Positions 21,644-32,881 of a DNA stretch of 64,000 nucleotides are shown in pieces. Numbering within the stretch: position 1 is the first letter of the stretch; every line of letters starts with the position of its first letter. The DNA is taken from NCBI GenBank assembly GCA_015852425.1, contig JAAAIG010000025.1, positions 44,947-108,946 of the forward strand, given 5' to 3'. Position numbers and translations under genes: made by a program. The notes beneath the pieces were generated by a model. The model saw nothing but the letters and a program-made list of their open reading frames with translations. It did not search any database and had not been told where the DNA came from. This DNA is from Gryganskiella cystojenkinii. Lineage: Eukaryota > Mortierellomycota > Mortierellomycetes > Mortierellales > Mortierellaceae.

Positions 21644-23419
21644 ATGGACATTCAGGAACTTCAGGCCACGGGCTATACCAACTCTCAGCCCAAGAGGAAC
21701 AATGACATGGGACAAGCTGGCATTGCCGCCATCAAGTCCTATGCTCAAGGTTCGTGTCTTGTTCTCTACCTTTATTATCTTTCGCCTTCCACTCTCCTTT
21801 CGCTCTACTGCGTATTCTCGCCTCATGCCTTCCTCTCCTTCATTCCTCCCTCGAAAATGGTGCTTTTACTCGCGCCTGAGAGTCAAGGCGAAATAAACCA
21901 GTAATAGAAAAAAAAAGTTTGTTCTTAACAGTCTCGAATCCCAAACCTCTCCTTTGATAGAGTTCCCAGCTCAGAGAGTCAACGGTTTCTACGGTTCCAT
22001 GGTCAATGCGTTTGGTTCTTGCATTGGTACCATGGGCATGGTAAGTCCTGTCTGACTGAACGTACAAGGGAAAAGAAACTCTAAGAAAGGCCTCACTGAG
22101 GGTTTCAACGTATTTAATCCTTGTGCTTTGGCATCATACTATCCCACGCTTTTCATTGTCCTAACGCCTATTTTCTGTCTCGTGAACGGTTCTAGATTCC
22201 CTGTTGTATCTGGTAAGGCATCGTGCTAGATTTGCCGGATGGGCAAACAATGCCTTCATGACACCCGCAAACAATCCCTCTTATTAGACTACCCAAACTA
22301 AGCTTTACTCTCGTTACTTTTTAGCTGCCCGAACCCTTACAAGAGCATTGAGCAGGGCACAATCGGATTGGTCTCACGATTCGGTCGTTACTACAAGACC
22401 GTGGACCCTGGTTTGATTAGATTGAACCCTTATACTGAGACTGTTCAAAAAGTCGATATGCGTGTCCAGATCGCAAGAATTTCTGAACAGGTCATCATGA
22501 CCAAGGACAACGTGTAAGAACAGAAGCATATGTTCCTCCGTGACTTGTCCTGTCCAACAAACCTCACTTCACTAACACGGCAGTCTTTCCTTTCTCTTTG
22601 ACTCGACGACATTAGTTCGGTCGTCATCGACAGTATCATGTATTTCCATGTGATTGAGCCTTACCTTGCCACCTACGGCATCATAGATGTTCGTTTGGCG
22701 CTCATTGAGAGAACCAAGACGACCTTACGTCAGGTCCTCGGTGCCAGAGTGCTTCAGGAGATTATTGAGAACCGAGAACAACTCGCACATGAGATCCAGA
22801 ACATGATCGATATCCCTGCTCACCAGTGGGGAGTCACTGTAAGAAGAGGACAAAAAGAATCGAGCTTTTTTAATGAAACAAAAGTATCATGCTAATTCGA
22901 GGATGCGGGTGACACTTCCGTTTATCTAACGACTCGTTTCTCGTTCGTATTTTTGTGATCCATACTTTTTCTAGGTGGAGAGTATTTTGATTAAGGACAT
23001 TCAGTTCTCAAAGAGTCTTCAGGAATCTCTGTCCTCGGCAGCACAGGCTAAGCGATTGGCGGAGAGCAAGGTTATCCAGGCACAATCCGAGGTGGACAGT
23101 GCAAAGTTGATGCGACAGGCTGCAGAATGTAAGTCCGCGGTGGATTTTCTCATCAACCAATCCATTTTTTTTTTTTTTTTTGTTGTTGAATACACCTGCT
23201 GCGATGCAGATCCGTTACCTGGAATCGATGTCGGCTATGGCGAAGCACAGTGGACACAAGATCATCTTTATGCCAACCTCGGATGATGAGCGAACTCATT
23301 TCCATGCACCAGCTACAGGAGGTGATCAGGGATCGGTGAACTTGCCCTCGATTCAGGTCGCTGGAGGATCTGGTGGTCAGCCTCCGGTTTTGACTTACCA
23401 AACCACCGGTAAAAAATAA
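21644..23419 (+). CDS. Stomatin/podocin-family (SPFH/Band 7) membrane protein
   Basis: Seven exons: 21644-21749, 21961-22040, 22196-22212 (17 nt), 22325-22513, 22616-22838, 22975-23128, and about 23184-23419. Exons 2-4 encode a membrane hairpin with a cysteine cluster (IPCCICCPNPYK) that is a likely palmitoylation site. The SPFH domain follows (IEQGTIGLVSRFGRYYKTVD, PYTETVQKVDMRVQIARI, ALIERTKTTLRQVLGARVLQ), then the Ala/Glu-rich coiled coil (AAQAKRLAESKVIQAQSEVD) and the conserved LLNTPAAMQIRYLESM. Stomatins oligomerise on the inner leaflet and organise membrane domains and channels. The junction into the last exon has no AG: the LLNTPAAMQ codons directly follow a T-run ending TTTGTTG. A canonical alternative (donor GCG/GTGGAT at about 23139, acceptor GATGCAG at about 23209) would delete that motif. 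Confidence 0.88.
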
Positions 23420-23616
23420 GCCGTAGCCCATTTGTCTACCTGTCCCTTATCCCACTTTGGGGATTTGTCAAATATGTATATTTTTTTTTTCTTTTTGTTA
23501 CGTACTCTTTCGACAAATACATATTCTTAATAATTTTAACTTGATTTTGGGGTATTTTATTATGTCGTGAGGTATGGTCATTATGTACGGAGGTCATAGG
23601 CGACCGTCCTATTTCT

Positions 23617-24807
23617 TCAAAACGTTCCATCGTTCTGACTGTGTTGGTTCGGTGACCAATTCGAGGCTCCAGGGGCCATATGCGAGGAAGAACCCGCGTT
23701 CGCCTCATCGTATTCGTGATCGGGTGGAGGTTGATCAGCATAGTTGCTACTACTACCTCCGGGAGAAGGGCTAACTGGCCGCATGGTTTTTGACTTTTCG
23801 TCCAAAATCATGAATGGGTGCGAATTTGTCGAGGCCATTGCGACTTTGGTCTTTTTCTTCAATGCGGCTTCTTCCTCTTCTTCCTCGAGGGGGTCGGGAA
23901 TGTAGACAAAAGGCGTCGCTTGTGGGTACTCGTCGCTCGTGCGATCATACGCAGTCCTTGGTGGCAAGGGCGGCAAGGACTTGTCCGCGGTTGGATGGTG
24001 GGCCTGGACGACAACGGCCGCAGGTGATGCAGCCACCAGATCCTCGTTGCCCATGTGACGCATCGGCAATGGTGGCATCACGTAGACCTCGTCACGCTTT
24101 TGTTGAACTTGCGGCTGGAGGCGATGACCCAATCGACCACGGTTATCAAGGATAAGCGTCAAGATGGCTTCGAACAAGGCAAAGAACCCGGCTGCGGCAG
24201 CACACGTTGCCGACAGCTGATCCATCAGACACAGCTTCGTGATGGGTCTCGACCAAGAATAGTCATCACCCTCGGGACAGTTGAAGAGATTTTTGGGGTT
24301 CACGGCCTGAAAGTTGTCACTGCCGTAAGGTTCGTCTCGGATGGAATCTCGGTTGAAGGTCAGAGTGAACGCGGACCGGCTCGAGTACACAAACAGCATG
24401 ATCGTGATCCTCAGGGTCGCGACCGCGATCACAAGCACGGTCAAGAACCGGAGCACAAAGAGAAACGATTTACAACAGGATCGACGGCGGTCGACAATCT
24501 CCTTTCGACTCGGAGGGTAATATTGACGATCGGCGTCAACGGGCGGGTGCCCCGCTTCTTCCTTGTCGTAGCCATGACTGGCCCGATAGCTCTTAAAGTG
24601 GTTACCGGCTCGGTAAAAGACCTCAGAGAAAAACAGAACTATCATCAGGGACCCGACGAGGGAAGTTTGAGGGTAGAAGGGCCAATCAAAGAACATGGTT
24701 GGTGTGTTGTTGTAGAGGTAGACGAGGTACATATCGAACCCAAAGGCGACCCCGGCAGAGAGGAAGGTGAGCCCTCGAAAGAAAGTATTGAACCCGGATA
24801 GTCCCAT
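23617..24807 (-). CDS. Hypothetical four-span membrane protein with disordered tail
   Basis: Single exon of 396 residues. Four hydrophobic segments are visible: about residues 8-30 (GLTFLSAGVAFGFDMYLVYL), 48-65 (SLVGSLMIVLFFSEVFY), 115-140 (FLFVLRFLTVLVIAVATLRI) and 205-230 (CAAAAGFFALFEAILTLIL). A Pro/Ser/acid-rich cytoplasmic tail of about 165 residues follows. The layout resembles MARVEL-like or tetraspan proteins but I recognise no family motif. It is convergent with the stomatin gene, 198 bp apart. Confidence 0.75.
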   Translation of the reverse strand: MGLSGFNTFFRGLTFLSAGVAFGFDMYLVYLYNNTPTMFFDWPFYPQTSLVGSLMIVLFFSEVFYRAGNHFKSYRASHGYDKEEAGHPPVDADRQYYPPSRKEIVDRRRSCCKSFLFVLRFLTVLVIAVATLRITIMLFVYSSRSAFTLTFNRDSIRDEPYGSDNFQAVNPKNLFNCPEGDDYSWSRPITKLCLMDQLSATCAAAAGFFALFEAILTLILDNRGRLGHRLQPQVQQKRDEVYVMPPLPMRHMGNEDLVAASPAAVVVQAHHPTADKSLPPLPPRTAYDRTSDEYPQATPFVYIPDPLEEEEEEAALKKKTKVAMASTNSHPFMILDEKSKTMRPVSPSPGGSSSNYADQPPPDHEYDEANAGSSSHMAPGASNWSPNQHSQNDGTF

Positions 24808-24886
24808 CGTGGTTCGCTAAGTGTATATGTATGGTATGTGGGTATAGGTATAGGTGTGATGGATGTGAATGCTGGTACGGAAATAA

Positions 24887-24896
24887 AGCTTATATA
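24887..24896 (-). promoter_or_regulatory. TATA-like box of the four-span protein gene
   Basis: On the minus strand this reads TATATAAG, about 80-90 bases upstream of the start codon at 24807. Confidence 0.45.
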
Positions 24897-25920
24897 CAAA
24901 ATTGGCAGAAAAGAGTAGAAGAGAGGATCCAACGATGAGAAAGTGCGATAAGGAGAAAGAGAAGTGTGAAGAACGAAGATTGAGCAAAGAGGTGGATATC
25001 AGCAGGAATCTTTATATGTTTTCAGACAACTCTGATGCCCAGACGCTGTCCCTTTCAGGCTCTTTTCGTCAACAGAGGTAAGGGAGGTTTTTGTGTTTTT
25101 TAACTCTCCGCAGACATGGGAAAGCCCACGCGTTCTTTACTTCTACAGTATGCAGCCAAATCTTGCATCTTTCTTGGTTCTTGTTTGAAGTCACTTCCGT
25201 CCCTCCCTCCTATTTGCTCTGGAAACAGAAAAACTGAAGAAGGCGGGTGGTTGTTGACAACTGAATTTCTTGGCACGACAGGTTCAGCATTTTTAGATTG
25301 GGACGCGACAGGACAGCAATAAAAAATGACGAATGCAGGTCCGTGTTGCACGTCTCCACTGAAAAAATACAACAGCCGTCGCGTTTTTTTTTTTTTTTTT
25401 TCTTTCGGAGAACAATGTCCGTGTCACTTTTTGGGCTGTTCCACAAGAGACGATCCAATTCTCCATCGACGTTTTTTCTTGGCGTTCTTTCTTCCTCCTT
25501 CCCTGGATGCCGTGCTGGAGGCTTTTGTCATACGCAAAAAAGGGGTTGTTTGTACTACCCATAATTACAAGATATCGAGAGGTCGTAAACCCTTTTGATT
25601 CATCTTTTTTTTTCTTTTTATTTTCCTGCGCATCTGATGGCGGTAAGATAGGGTCAAGCCAAGAGGAAGAAGCCTCGAAAAGACGGATATTATTTCTGAC
25701 GAACAAGAAACTGCATAAAAAACAAAGCTGGCGCAAAACTGCAAACTACAAAGGAATAAACAGCAGTCTCTTGCTTGGAAAGAAAATGGCCAGAACCATG
25801 AATGTCTTTTTGTATTTTTGAGTCGTCTTTCGGATTTGGTAAGATATGAAAAACAGTTTTTTTCGAGGCCATGCAAGAAGAAGGAGACAAAAACAGAAAT
25901 AAATAAACAAAAGGAGCTGT
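24897..25920. other. Intergenic region, no gene recognised
   Basis: It contains long homopolymer T runs (near 25387-25402) and short overlapping open frames with no motif. It separates the promoter of the four-span gene from the 3' end of TAF14. Confidence 0.45.
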
Positions 25921-27530
25921 CTAGTCGGATTGATCCCGTTCCAGTTTCTTGTCACAAAACTGCCAAAGGATTGTCAAAAGTTCATCGCCCAAAGTCCGCA
26001 AATCGATATGAAACTCGCCAGCTATTCTCGATGAGAAGCAAGAAAAAAATACTATCAGTTACGTCGTCTCGTATTTGTGCATTGGCAAGAGTTAAACATC
26101 AGTTCAAAGCCCTTCGTTGTCCTTACCATCGCCGTCCTCTTGAACATACATGTCGGCAGTCTGGTGATCCTTGACCAACTGAACCAACTCTGCAAGATCC
26201 TCCTCCTGTAACAGCTGAAATCTTTTCGCGAGTTGATGCACATCGACCTAATGAAGTAAAGAAAAGGAGAAAAGCACGTCTTGATTAGACAGATGGTTTT
26301 CGAGGGATACTGTGAATGGACGGTGGCTCTACTTGACCATGCTCCGCTTTGATTTGACCAAGAAAAAAACAAGGTACGAACCTTGTCACCCCACTCATCT
26401 CCAGAAGCGGCGTTGCTGCTATCTGCGAGGCTGTCATCCTCCGAGCTTTCATCCTTGACCCGCTTTGATCTCTCCTTTACTGGGGCATCCCGACGACGCT
26501 TTGGTTTTGATGATGGCTCCTCATGGCTATCGCTGCTTGATTCCCGATCTGAGGATGGACTGGCACGTTTTGCTGTCAGCAACTTCAAAAAGCTAGCCTT
26601 CACGTCCGGCTTAAAGGTCTACAAGTTGTTCCATACAACAAATAAAAAAACAACCGTTAGCATCGCGACATCTTTACTATTAGCAATGGCAAGCCGGAGC
26701 CTAGTTTTTTCCGATAGGCACGTTTTGTCGTTTACCAATGTGTGTGCGGATTCATATTGCGAGGACTGGAAGTTGAGATCATGATCCAAAGCCACTGGTG
26801 GCACGGATTTGTCTGTGAAGTGGAGCATGATTTTCATATCAAACTCGCCCCATCCCTTCTCCTGGAGCGCGAATGGATATTCTGTCACCTCTATTTGATT
26901 GATATAAAAAAAAATAGAAAATAGAAGGAGGGGCAAGTATCCAGGTTAACAACACGATGAGCCGGGCGGGAAATTCGTTAGCAAATAAAGCCTGTTTTGT
27001 CGGACGAGATCTGTAGATCATTTGTGGACATACTCCTGACAGGTTGTGCAAAAGATTCATGGAGAATATACTCGACATAGTCGACATAGGGCATAGGTTC
27101 GGGGTCGCCGTTAGAACTCAATCCCTGAAGAGAGATCTTCCATTTGCGCATTGGGAACCCATTTTGCTTTTGTCCTTTGATCGTGTTTTGGACTGTGATG
27201 ACCTGTTGAGAAGGAACATATCAAGCAAAATTGGCGACAAATCGATCAGAGGAGTGATTAGACTGATGGATCTGGTTATCGCGTAGAAACTGTCTCCTTT
27301 TGTGCGGGGTTCAATGCAAGATAGGAAAAAAGAGTCGGACAAGATGGATTAATCATACCTTGATCTCCTTGCGGACGGGTTTCTATTGGGATAGATGAAG
27401 GAACAAGTTGAAATGAGGACGAGAGGTAGTCATAGTCAGCAAGGGAAGTGGAGACAGGGTCCGGCTAAGGGAACATTTCTTTTGCATAGCAAAAAAACAT
27501 AAACCTTATTTTGGGACTCACCTGTGGCAT
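25921..27530 (-). CDS. TAF14: TAF14, YEATS-domain transcription factor subunit
   Basis: Seven exons: 27522-27530 (9 nt, MPQ), 27359-27382 (24 nt, KPVRKEIK), 27034-27202, 26736-26890, 26382-26618, 26127-26247, 25921-26021. All phases agree, giving 271 residues. The YEATS domain reads VITVQNTIKGQKQNGFPMRK, then YVEYILHESFAQPVRKVTEY and EKGWGEFDMKIMLHF, a reader of acylated histone H3 lysines. A Ser/Lys-rich linker follows, then an ET-like domain (VDVHQLAKRFQLLQEEDLAE, EDGDAGEFHIDLRTLGDELL). This pattern identifies Taf14, shared by TFIID, TFIIF and chromatin remodellers. The last exon is easy to miss: reading through the donor after DGDG gives a premature stop. Confidence 0.9.
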
Positions 27531-28219
27531 GGCTTTGATGGCGATCCAAGTTTAAAACAAAGGGAAGGTCGATGAGGAAGAAGAGAAATACTCGCAAGTC
27601 ACTGGAACGAATGAAGAAGGACGCTCCAAGCGATGATGACAAGAATAGGAAGAAGGGAAAAAAAGAACTCGGAAAACACGGACAAGGGAGAGAGTGTTTT
27701 TTGAGCGTGAATAGAGTGGGGTTTGTTCAATTGGGCGAGCGAATGGATTGAGGAGCGGAGGATCAAGCAAACGAAGCGCGTTGTGGGTTGTTCTTGGTGT
27801 TGCTGCAATTGTCAATCAGGACTGAGTCTGTTGTAGGTAAATAACACTGTTCGCCGGTGCCGGTTAGAGTGTTTATGAGGATGAGAGGTGAGCTGAATTG
27901 AGAAGGAGGGAGAGGGATGTGATTGAGAAAGCGGATCGATTATGGTGAATGAAAAGGAGATGATGTCAAGAAAAAAAATAAGTGCTGGGAGCAGAAGAGA
28001 GAGGGAATGTGACTGCTGATTCACATGCGATTCCTGCACCTTTTTATTATTTTTTTGAACGATTTCTTCTTGTTTGGTAGCCTCATGGCACCTCGTCTTT
28101 GTCCTCCGCCTCCCAGACCATGGCGCCATGTACACCCCGAAAATGATATACCTAGCGATACTTTCCTTGACAGGTTCTTTTATTTTCTACGGACGAAATT
28201 TGTTTTGTTGCCTGTTCTT
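27531..28219. other. Promoter region of TAF14 and 3' flank of the next gene
   Basis: Purine-rich on the plus strand (leader of TAF14 on the minus strand). No gene recognised. Confidence 0.4.
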
Positions 28220-29094
28220 TTAAGCTCCCTTGAGTTTGTACCGACTCTGCTCCAGGCCAAAAAACTCCTCCTCGGGCTCCTGCATCACCCAGAGACTTGC
28301 AAGGTCCACGACTTGGAGCATCAGTGGCATCGACCACCACAACCACTCGAACGAGAAATCACCAGCACCAATCATCAAAAACAGAGGGATTAAAGACGCC
28401 ACTGTCCAAACAACGAGAATCTCCTTGCGAATCAACTTTGTGTCCTTGATAACCGCCATGCCGATCGCGAAGGAGATGAGAGAACAGAGTGTCGCTGTGA
28501 CAGGTGAAGCGCTCTGCTGAAATCCTCCTCTGTGTGGTATATCGCTGTCCGGTTCACTGAACGTACTTTGCTTGTACCAAGAGTAAGCTGCGAACACCAG
28601 ATGTCTAGAAGGTTGAGAGCCAAATAATACTGTCAATAAGCACGAGCGCTATCAGCGAACCCATGTTGGTCAAACAATGATTGTTCTCTTCCTGGCTTAC
28701 GATGCTGCCTCCATGACCGAGAAAGCCCAAAGGATTAACTATTAAAGGAAACAATTCATGCTGTTAGAGACATACCACGGAGGGGTTCGTATGTCCATTA
28801 TCGGGATTGAAAAAACGCACCCAGTATTTACTTTGAACATGGCGTTCGCTTTTTCGTTAGAGATCCGTAGAGACTCGATAACTTCTTCTTGCTCTGTTTG
28901 AGGTGTCAAGACAAAGGACGTCCTGTGAGTATGTAATGTCATGGATAAATGCAGACAATAGCTGACCAGTATGGGTCAAGTGTCCTGCAGTTACCATCCT
29001 CGGCCAGAAACTCGGGCTCTTTGTCCTCATGCGGGCTACGGAACAGGCTCTTGGTGGCGTTTGTCCTGCGCTTGAGGTTCTGCAATTGTTCCAT
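28220..29094 (-). CDS. Hypothetical multi-span membrane protein
   Basis: Four exons: 28967-29094, 28832-28922, 28701-28738 (38 nt), 28220-28604. Phases agree, giving 213 residues. A charged N-terminus (MEQLQNLKRRTNATKSLFRS) precedes hydrophobic segments built partly across introns (LILWAFSVMEAAS joined to HLVFAAYSW). Further segments are VTATLCSLISFAIGMAVI, EILVVWTVASLIPLFLMIG and WLWWSMPLMLQVVDLASL, so about four spans. The acceptor CTTCTAG before exon 4 was chosen because it is the only one that keeps the frame. No family recognised. It is divergent from ATG5 (491 bp between starts). Confidence 0.65.
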
Positions 29095-29585
29095 TAATAG
29101 CAGTAGTAGCAGTGGTGGTAGTGGTGGCAGAAGTATGATAATTAGACTGTGCTGATGATGGAGTGAGGATGGGATTGGACTGAAAAGCGTAGTCGTTGGT
29201 GGGAGAAGGAGAAGAAAAGGGAATGACGGCTCTTCAGCGTTCAATTTTAGACTCGAAAAGTGAATTCGTGGCTGCGTGCCATTCCTGAGTCTAAAAAGAG
29301 AGGTGGAGGGGATCACACACATCAGAAGCGCGCGTTCCCTTTAGTTGTTTGCTGCCGTGCTCTCTCTCTCTCTCTTCCTCCATTCTTTTCATTTCGTACA
29401 TTTCTTTGACTCCATCCCGTCCTCGACCTCCTTTCTCTTTTAGAAACCATCTTCACATCCAATTCAGTGGATTTCAATCTCTAACCATCACCCTTCCTCC
29501 CTCTCTCTTCCATCTTTACCTCATCCTACCTCCAACTGCCTGCCATCCCCGTTTACCCGCCACTCCCTTTCTTTCTTTGCCTTTC
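29095..29585. promoter_or_regulatory. Shared divergent promoter of the membrane protein gene and ATG5
   Basis: 491 bp between start codons. The ATG5 side is a long CT-rich leader. A minus-strand frame is open into this region but is low complexity (poly-Leu/Pro). Confidence 0.45.
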
Positions 29586-31356
29586 ATGCCTCCTCAGCCA
29601 GGACAAGGGAAAACGCCAGCAACTGCAGCAGCATCCTCCACAACTACTCAATTAGCTCCACACAACCAGGTCGCCAAGGTCATCTGGGATGGATCCATAC
29701 CCATCCAATTCTCTTGGGACAAAACCGAGGCCGCCTCCGTAGGCTCTAATGCGGTCGAGTCTTTTTTTGTAAGAAAAAAAAAGGTCAATGAGCCTTCGCC
29801 ACAGGGAGGCAGGCAGACAAACCAGGGACGACGTTGACATAGCATAGGCGACAACAACACCCATTTTCTTTCTTGCTGGGAATGATCACGTATTGACATT
29901 GACCCATTTTACTTTGTTACTTGGACCCTTAGTTTGAGGCGCAGAGATGTTCCTACTTCCCATTGTTGACGAGTCATGTGCGGAAGCATTTTGTCGACAT
30001 GGCGCTGCACTTTATCGGAGACGATGCTGAGGTGTGGTACGAATACGAGGGGACGCCGTTGAAATGGTAAGGAGGGCTTGCCTTTTCTCTTTGACTTCGG
30101 AGTGCTATTCTCGCGTGGGAAAGGAACAGAGACCTTTGGAGAACTTGAAAACCGTTGGAATAGCAAGCAGGCTGTGCCAAGTGTTTCTGCCTCGGCACCA
30201 AACTCATGAGAGCCCTGGTCCGTGTTAGAACCACATTCTTGGATGCAAGGTCTAAAAGTGCTAACAACTTCTTTTTTTATTATTGTTAAAACAGGCACTA
30301 TCCAATTGGACTTTTGTATGATATTCACGGTCTTCAGGCGTCCTCGGGGCGTGGCATGAATGGCTCCTTGCTTCCGTGGAAGGTCACAGTGCACTTTCAA
30401 AACTTTCCTGGAGACAAGTTGATCAAAAGTCAAGCGGTCGATAGCTGCCAGGATTACTTTATGTCGATGATCAAGGAGGCAAGTGTTTTATCATATTGTT
30501 TTTCCGTCCGAAACCTTGGCGAGCAAAAACAAAAGAAACCGCTTTTTAAAAGAGAGTGTGGGGCTGTGATATGCTGGAGAGGTGCAGGCGGTGCAAAATT
30601 GTGTTTTGGATCAACGCAAAGTATAAAATGGAGGGATGCGCGAGTACGTCCTTGATTTTGTGCCCAAGAAACTAAACCGATGTCTAATTTTCATATTTTT
30701 TGAACGTAGGCTGACTATTTACGAAACGGATCGACGAAAAAGGTCATGAACATGTCCAAGTCGGACCAGACACAGTTATGGGACGGTCTGTGGTCGAGTA
30801 AGGAATCGTTCGATGGAAAAAAATCTTGAAAAAAGGGTTGCTGCTACTGCAATTGCGCGACAAATACAGGAATGATACCTAACCCTGTAGTCCTTTTTGC
30901 CTTTATACTGTTACTATTAGACAACTATGATCGGTTCTGGGGCATGAACCACAAACTTATGCTGAACGATGGCGTGATGGCAAGGAATTTACCCATCAGG
31001 ATATACTTGCCTGAGAATTGTCCTGTTATTCAGGAACCAGTGTCACCAGTGGAAGAGAATGGTAGGCAGCTATTTGTTTAAACCCGTGCGGAATATTGGT
31101 TTTGTAGGCAACAAACGCGCTAACCGGAGAGGACTTGTTGTCGTTTGTATAAAAACTAGATCAGCCAAAGACACTCCGGCAAGTTCTTCACTCCTCCTTG
31201 CCTGATCTGTTCCCGTTAGTGGAGACAGGACCACCAGTGGCCGAGGCCATGATCCATGGAATTATACCCAGCTTAGACACGAGTGCCATCTGGGCTTCAC
31301 AAAACATGTCGTACCCGGACAACTTTCTGCATCTCGTCATCATTATCCTCAAGTGA
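29586..31356 (+). CDS. ATG5: ATG5, autophagy protein 5
   Basis: Six exons: 29586-29768, 29933-30066, 30295-30478, 30710-30797, 30921-31061, 31160-31356. This gives 308 residues. After a disordered start, VIWDGSIPIQFSW begins the first ubiquitin-like domain. SYFPLLTSHVRKHFVDMALH and [20 protein letters not shown] follow, then PWKVTVHFQNFP, MSMIKEADYLRNGSTKKVMN, LWDGLWSNNYDRFW and ARNLPIRIY. Lys about 166 in MIKEAD is the expected ATG12 acceptor. ATG5-ATG12 with ATG16 forms the E3-like complex that lipidates ATG8 on the phagophore. Intron 3 uses a GC donor (GAG/GCAAGT) just after that lysine's codon; with GT alone no in-frame junction exists. ATG4 lies 2.5 kb downstream. Confidence 0.93.
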
Positions 31357-31576
31357 AAAGAGAAGGCAATCAGCTTTTCAAAGTCCAGAGGAACCCCAAC
31401 GGAGAAAAGAAAAAATGCAAAAAATTAAAAAAACAGAAGGATCAAACATCATTTGGAGAATGGAGTACAGTGACTGTCAAACTGATCTTTGAAAAAACCC
31501 AATTGAGATTCTCATTTGCCACCACTCGCTCTTTTCTTTACATCACTTGTTGTCAGCTACATTTCATCGCCAGAAC

Positions 31577-32577
31577 ATGTCCAAGGCAACTGTCGAGCGC
31601 AAAGTCGTTGGGATCCTTTACGACTTTCAAAAATCCAGAAAAGTGTGGGGCGACCTTGTCTCGGACGGATTAACCCAGGCTAATGCGCTGGTCAATGTTC
31701 AACTTCAACAGGGGTATCTATGTCCGAGAGACTTTAACATGAAAACCACCGATTAATTCCTTTAGGACCTTAGAACAGCTTCCCCTAACGAGAATATCCA
31801 TCTCTGACTTAGTTATGTGGACAGTGCAGCGTACTGGCCTCCAGCTCTGTCTCAGTTCACAGATCTGAAGGATCGATTCGAGATCAAACTTCAGAAAAAG
31901 GCGGACGCGTTAGCCATGGACTTTGAGACGACATTCACAAAGATGGTAAAGAAGAAAGAAACCGCGCAAGGCATCGCTTGATTGATAAATCCTCCTAGAA
32001 TGATGAATTAACACGCGCGTCTCAATCCTCCTTTCATTTCATCTCTTGAGTTTAGAGTGCACAATATTCAAAGATGAAGCTTCAAACGAGTCAATTTGAG
32101 TACCTGATGGAGGAGGCAACAGAGTCCTTTGGCGAGAGCTTTACTTTCAAGGAGCCTTTAGGAGCGACCTGTACCCTGGAGCAAATCTGGATCCAACTGG
32201 AAAGAATTTTTGGTCTTTATACCCAGCAGATTGCATTAAACCGTGAGATCCTGGATCAGTTGGTTGCCCGGAACCAACAGATCCAACCGCAGTTTGCCGC
32301 TGCCGCTACCGCATCAATATCTCAAAGAAACAGCAATGACATCAAAGATAACAAACACATTCAGGATGATGGCGAAGGATCAAGAGAGCCAGGCAAGTCC
32401 AATATACCGGGATCCGATCTGAGTGATGGCATTGGGATGGTTGTGCCCCCACTTCGAAGAGATAAGGACCAGGGCATGATCTTGCTATCGGCCTGGCTAA
32501 ACCAACCCCATCTAAAAACGAATACGTTGTTGACCTTTGACGAGTTCTGTCAGGTTGAAGTTTTTGGCAACGAGTAG
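31577..32577 (+). CDS. CINP-like protein (cyclin-dependent kinase 2-interacting protein family)
   Basis: Three exons: 31577-31713, 31813-31945, 32056-32577. This gives 263 residues, mostly helical. The layout follows animal CINP: an N-terminal helix (YDFQKSRKVWGDLVSDGLTQ, then ANALVNVQL), a middle helix (QYSKMKLQTSQFEYLMEEA), a long helix (LEQIWIQLERIFGLYTQQIA) and a C-terminal LLSAWLNQPHL that parallels the LSMWLHQPYV type of end. A Gln/Ala-rich and charged insert separates the last two. Animal CINP is a subunit of the 55LCC AAA-ATPase complex linked to ribosome maturation and replisome proteostasis. The match is by pattern and is moderate. Confidence 0.7.
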
Positions 32578-32786
32578 GATATTAAAAAACAGATACGAAA
32601 AGACTTTCAAAATGTACAGTAAATATTTGACCCCCTCTCCCCTTTGTTTTTCTTCGGCCCCTTTGAAAGTCAGTTGTACATACAGTAAAACAGCGATATG
32701 AGGTTCTTTTTCGTTCCCACAAAACATTCCCATGTTCAGGGGCTTTCGCTGCATACAACAGAAAAGATCAATGGATTTTTTGCTGC

Positions 32787-32794
32787 TATATAAA
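32787..32794 (+). promoter_or_regulatory. TATA box TATATAAA
   Basis: A perfect TATATAAA lies 95 bases before the start codon at 32882. It also argues against the in-frame ATGs at 32732 and 32771, which lie upstream of the box. Confidence 0.6.
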
Positions 32795-32881
32795 CAAGCA
32801 TTTTCCGCTGCTCTTTTTCCGTCCCTTCACGACAGCCGCCACCACCATCACCGCCACAAAACATACATCCTAGGCTTTAAT

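Noticed and set aside
24055..24801. 248-residue plus-strand frame
   Set aside because: Antisense of the four-span protein at 23617-24807, which has proper membrane segments and a TATA box.
26101..26126. Stop codon directly after DGKDNEGL as the end of TAF14
   Set aside because: It lies inside an intron: using donor GTAAGG and the acceptor at 26022 restores the expected GEF-IDL-TLG-LL end of the ET-like domain.
28604..28670. Alternative acceptors (TTGACAG, CTGATAG) for exon 4 of the membrane protein at 28220-29094
   Set aside because: They put the frame into a stop codon after the phase-2 exon; only CTTCTAG keeps the reading frame.
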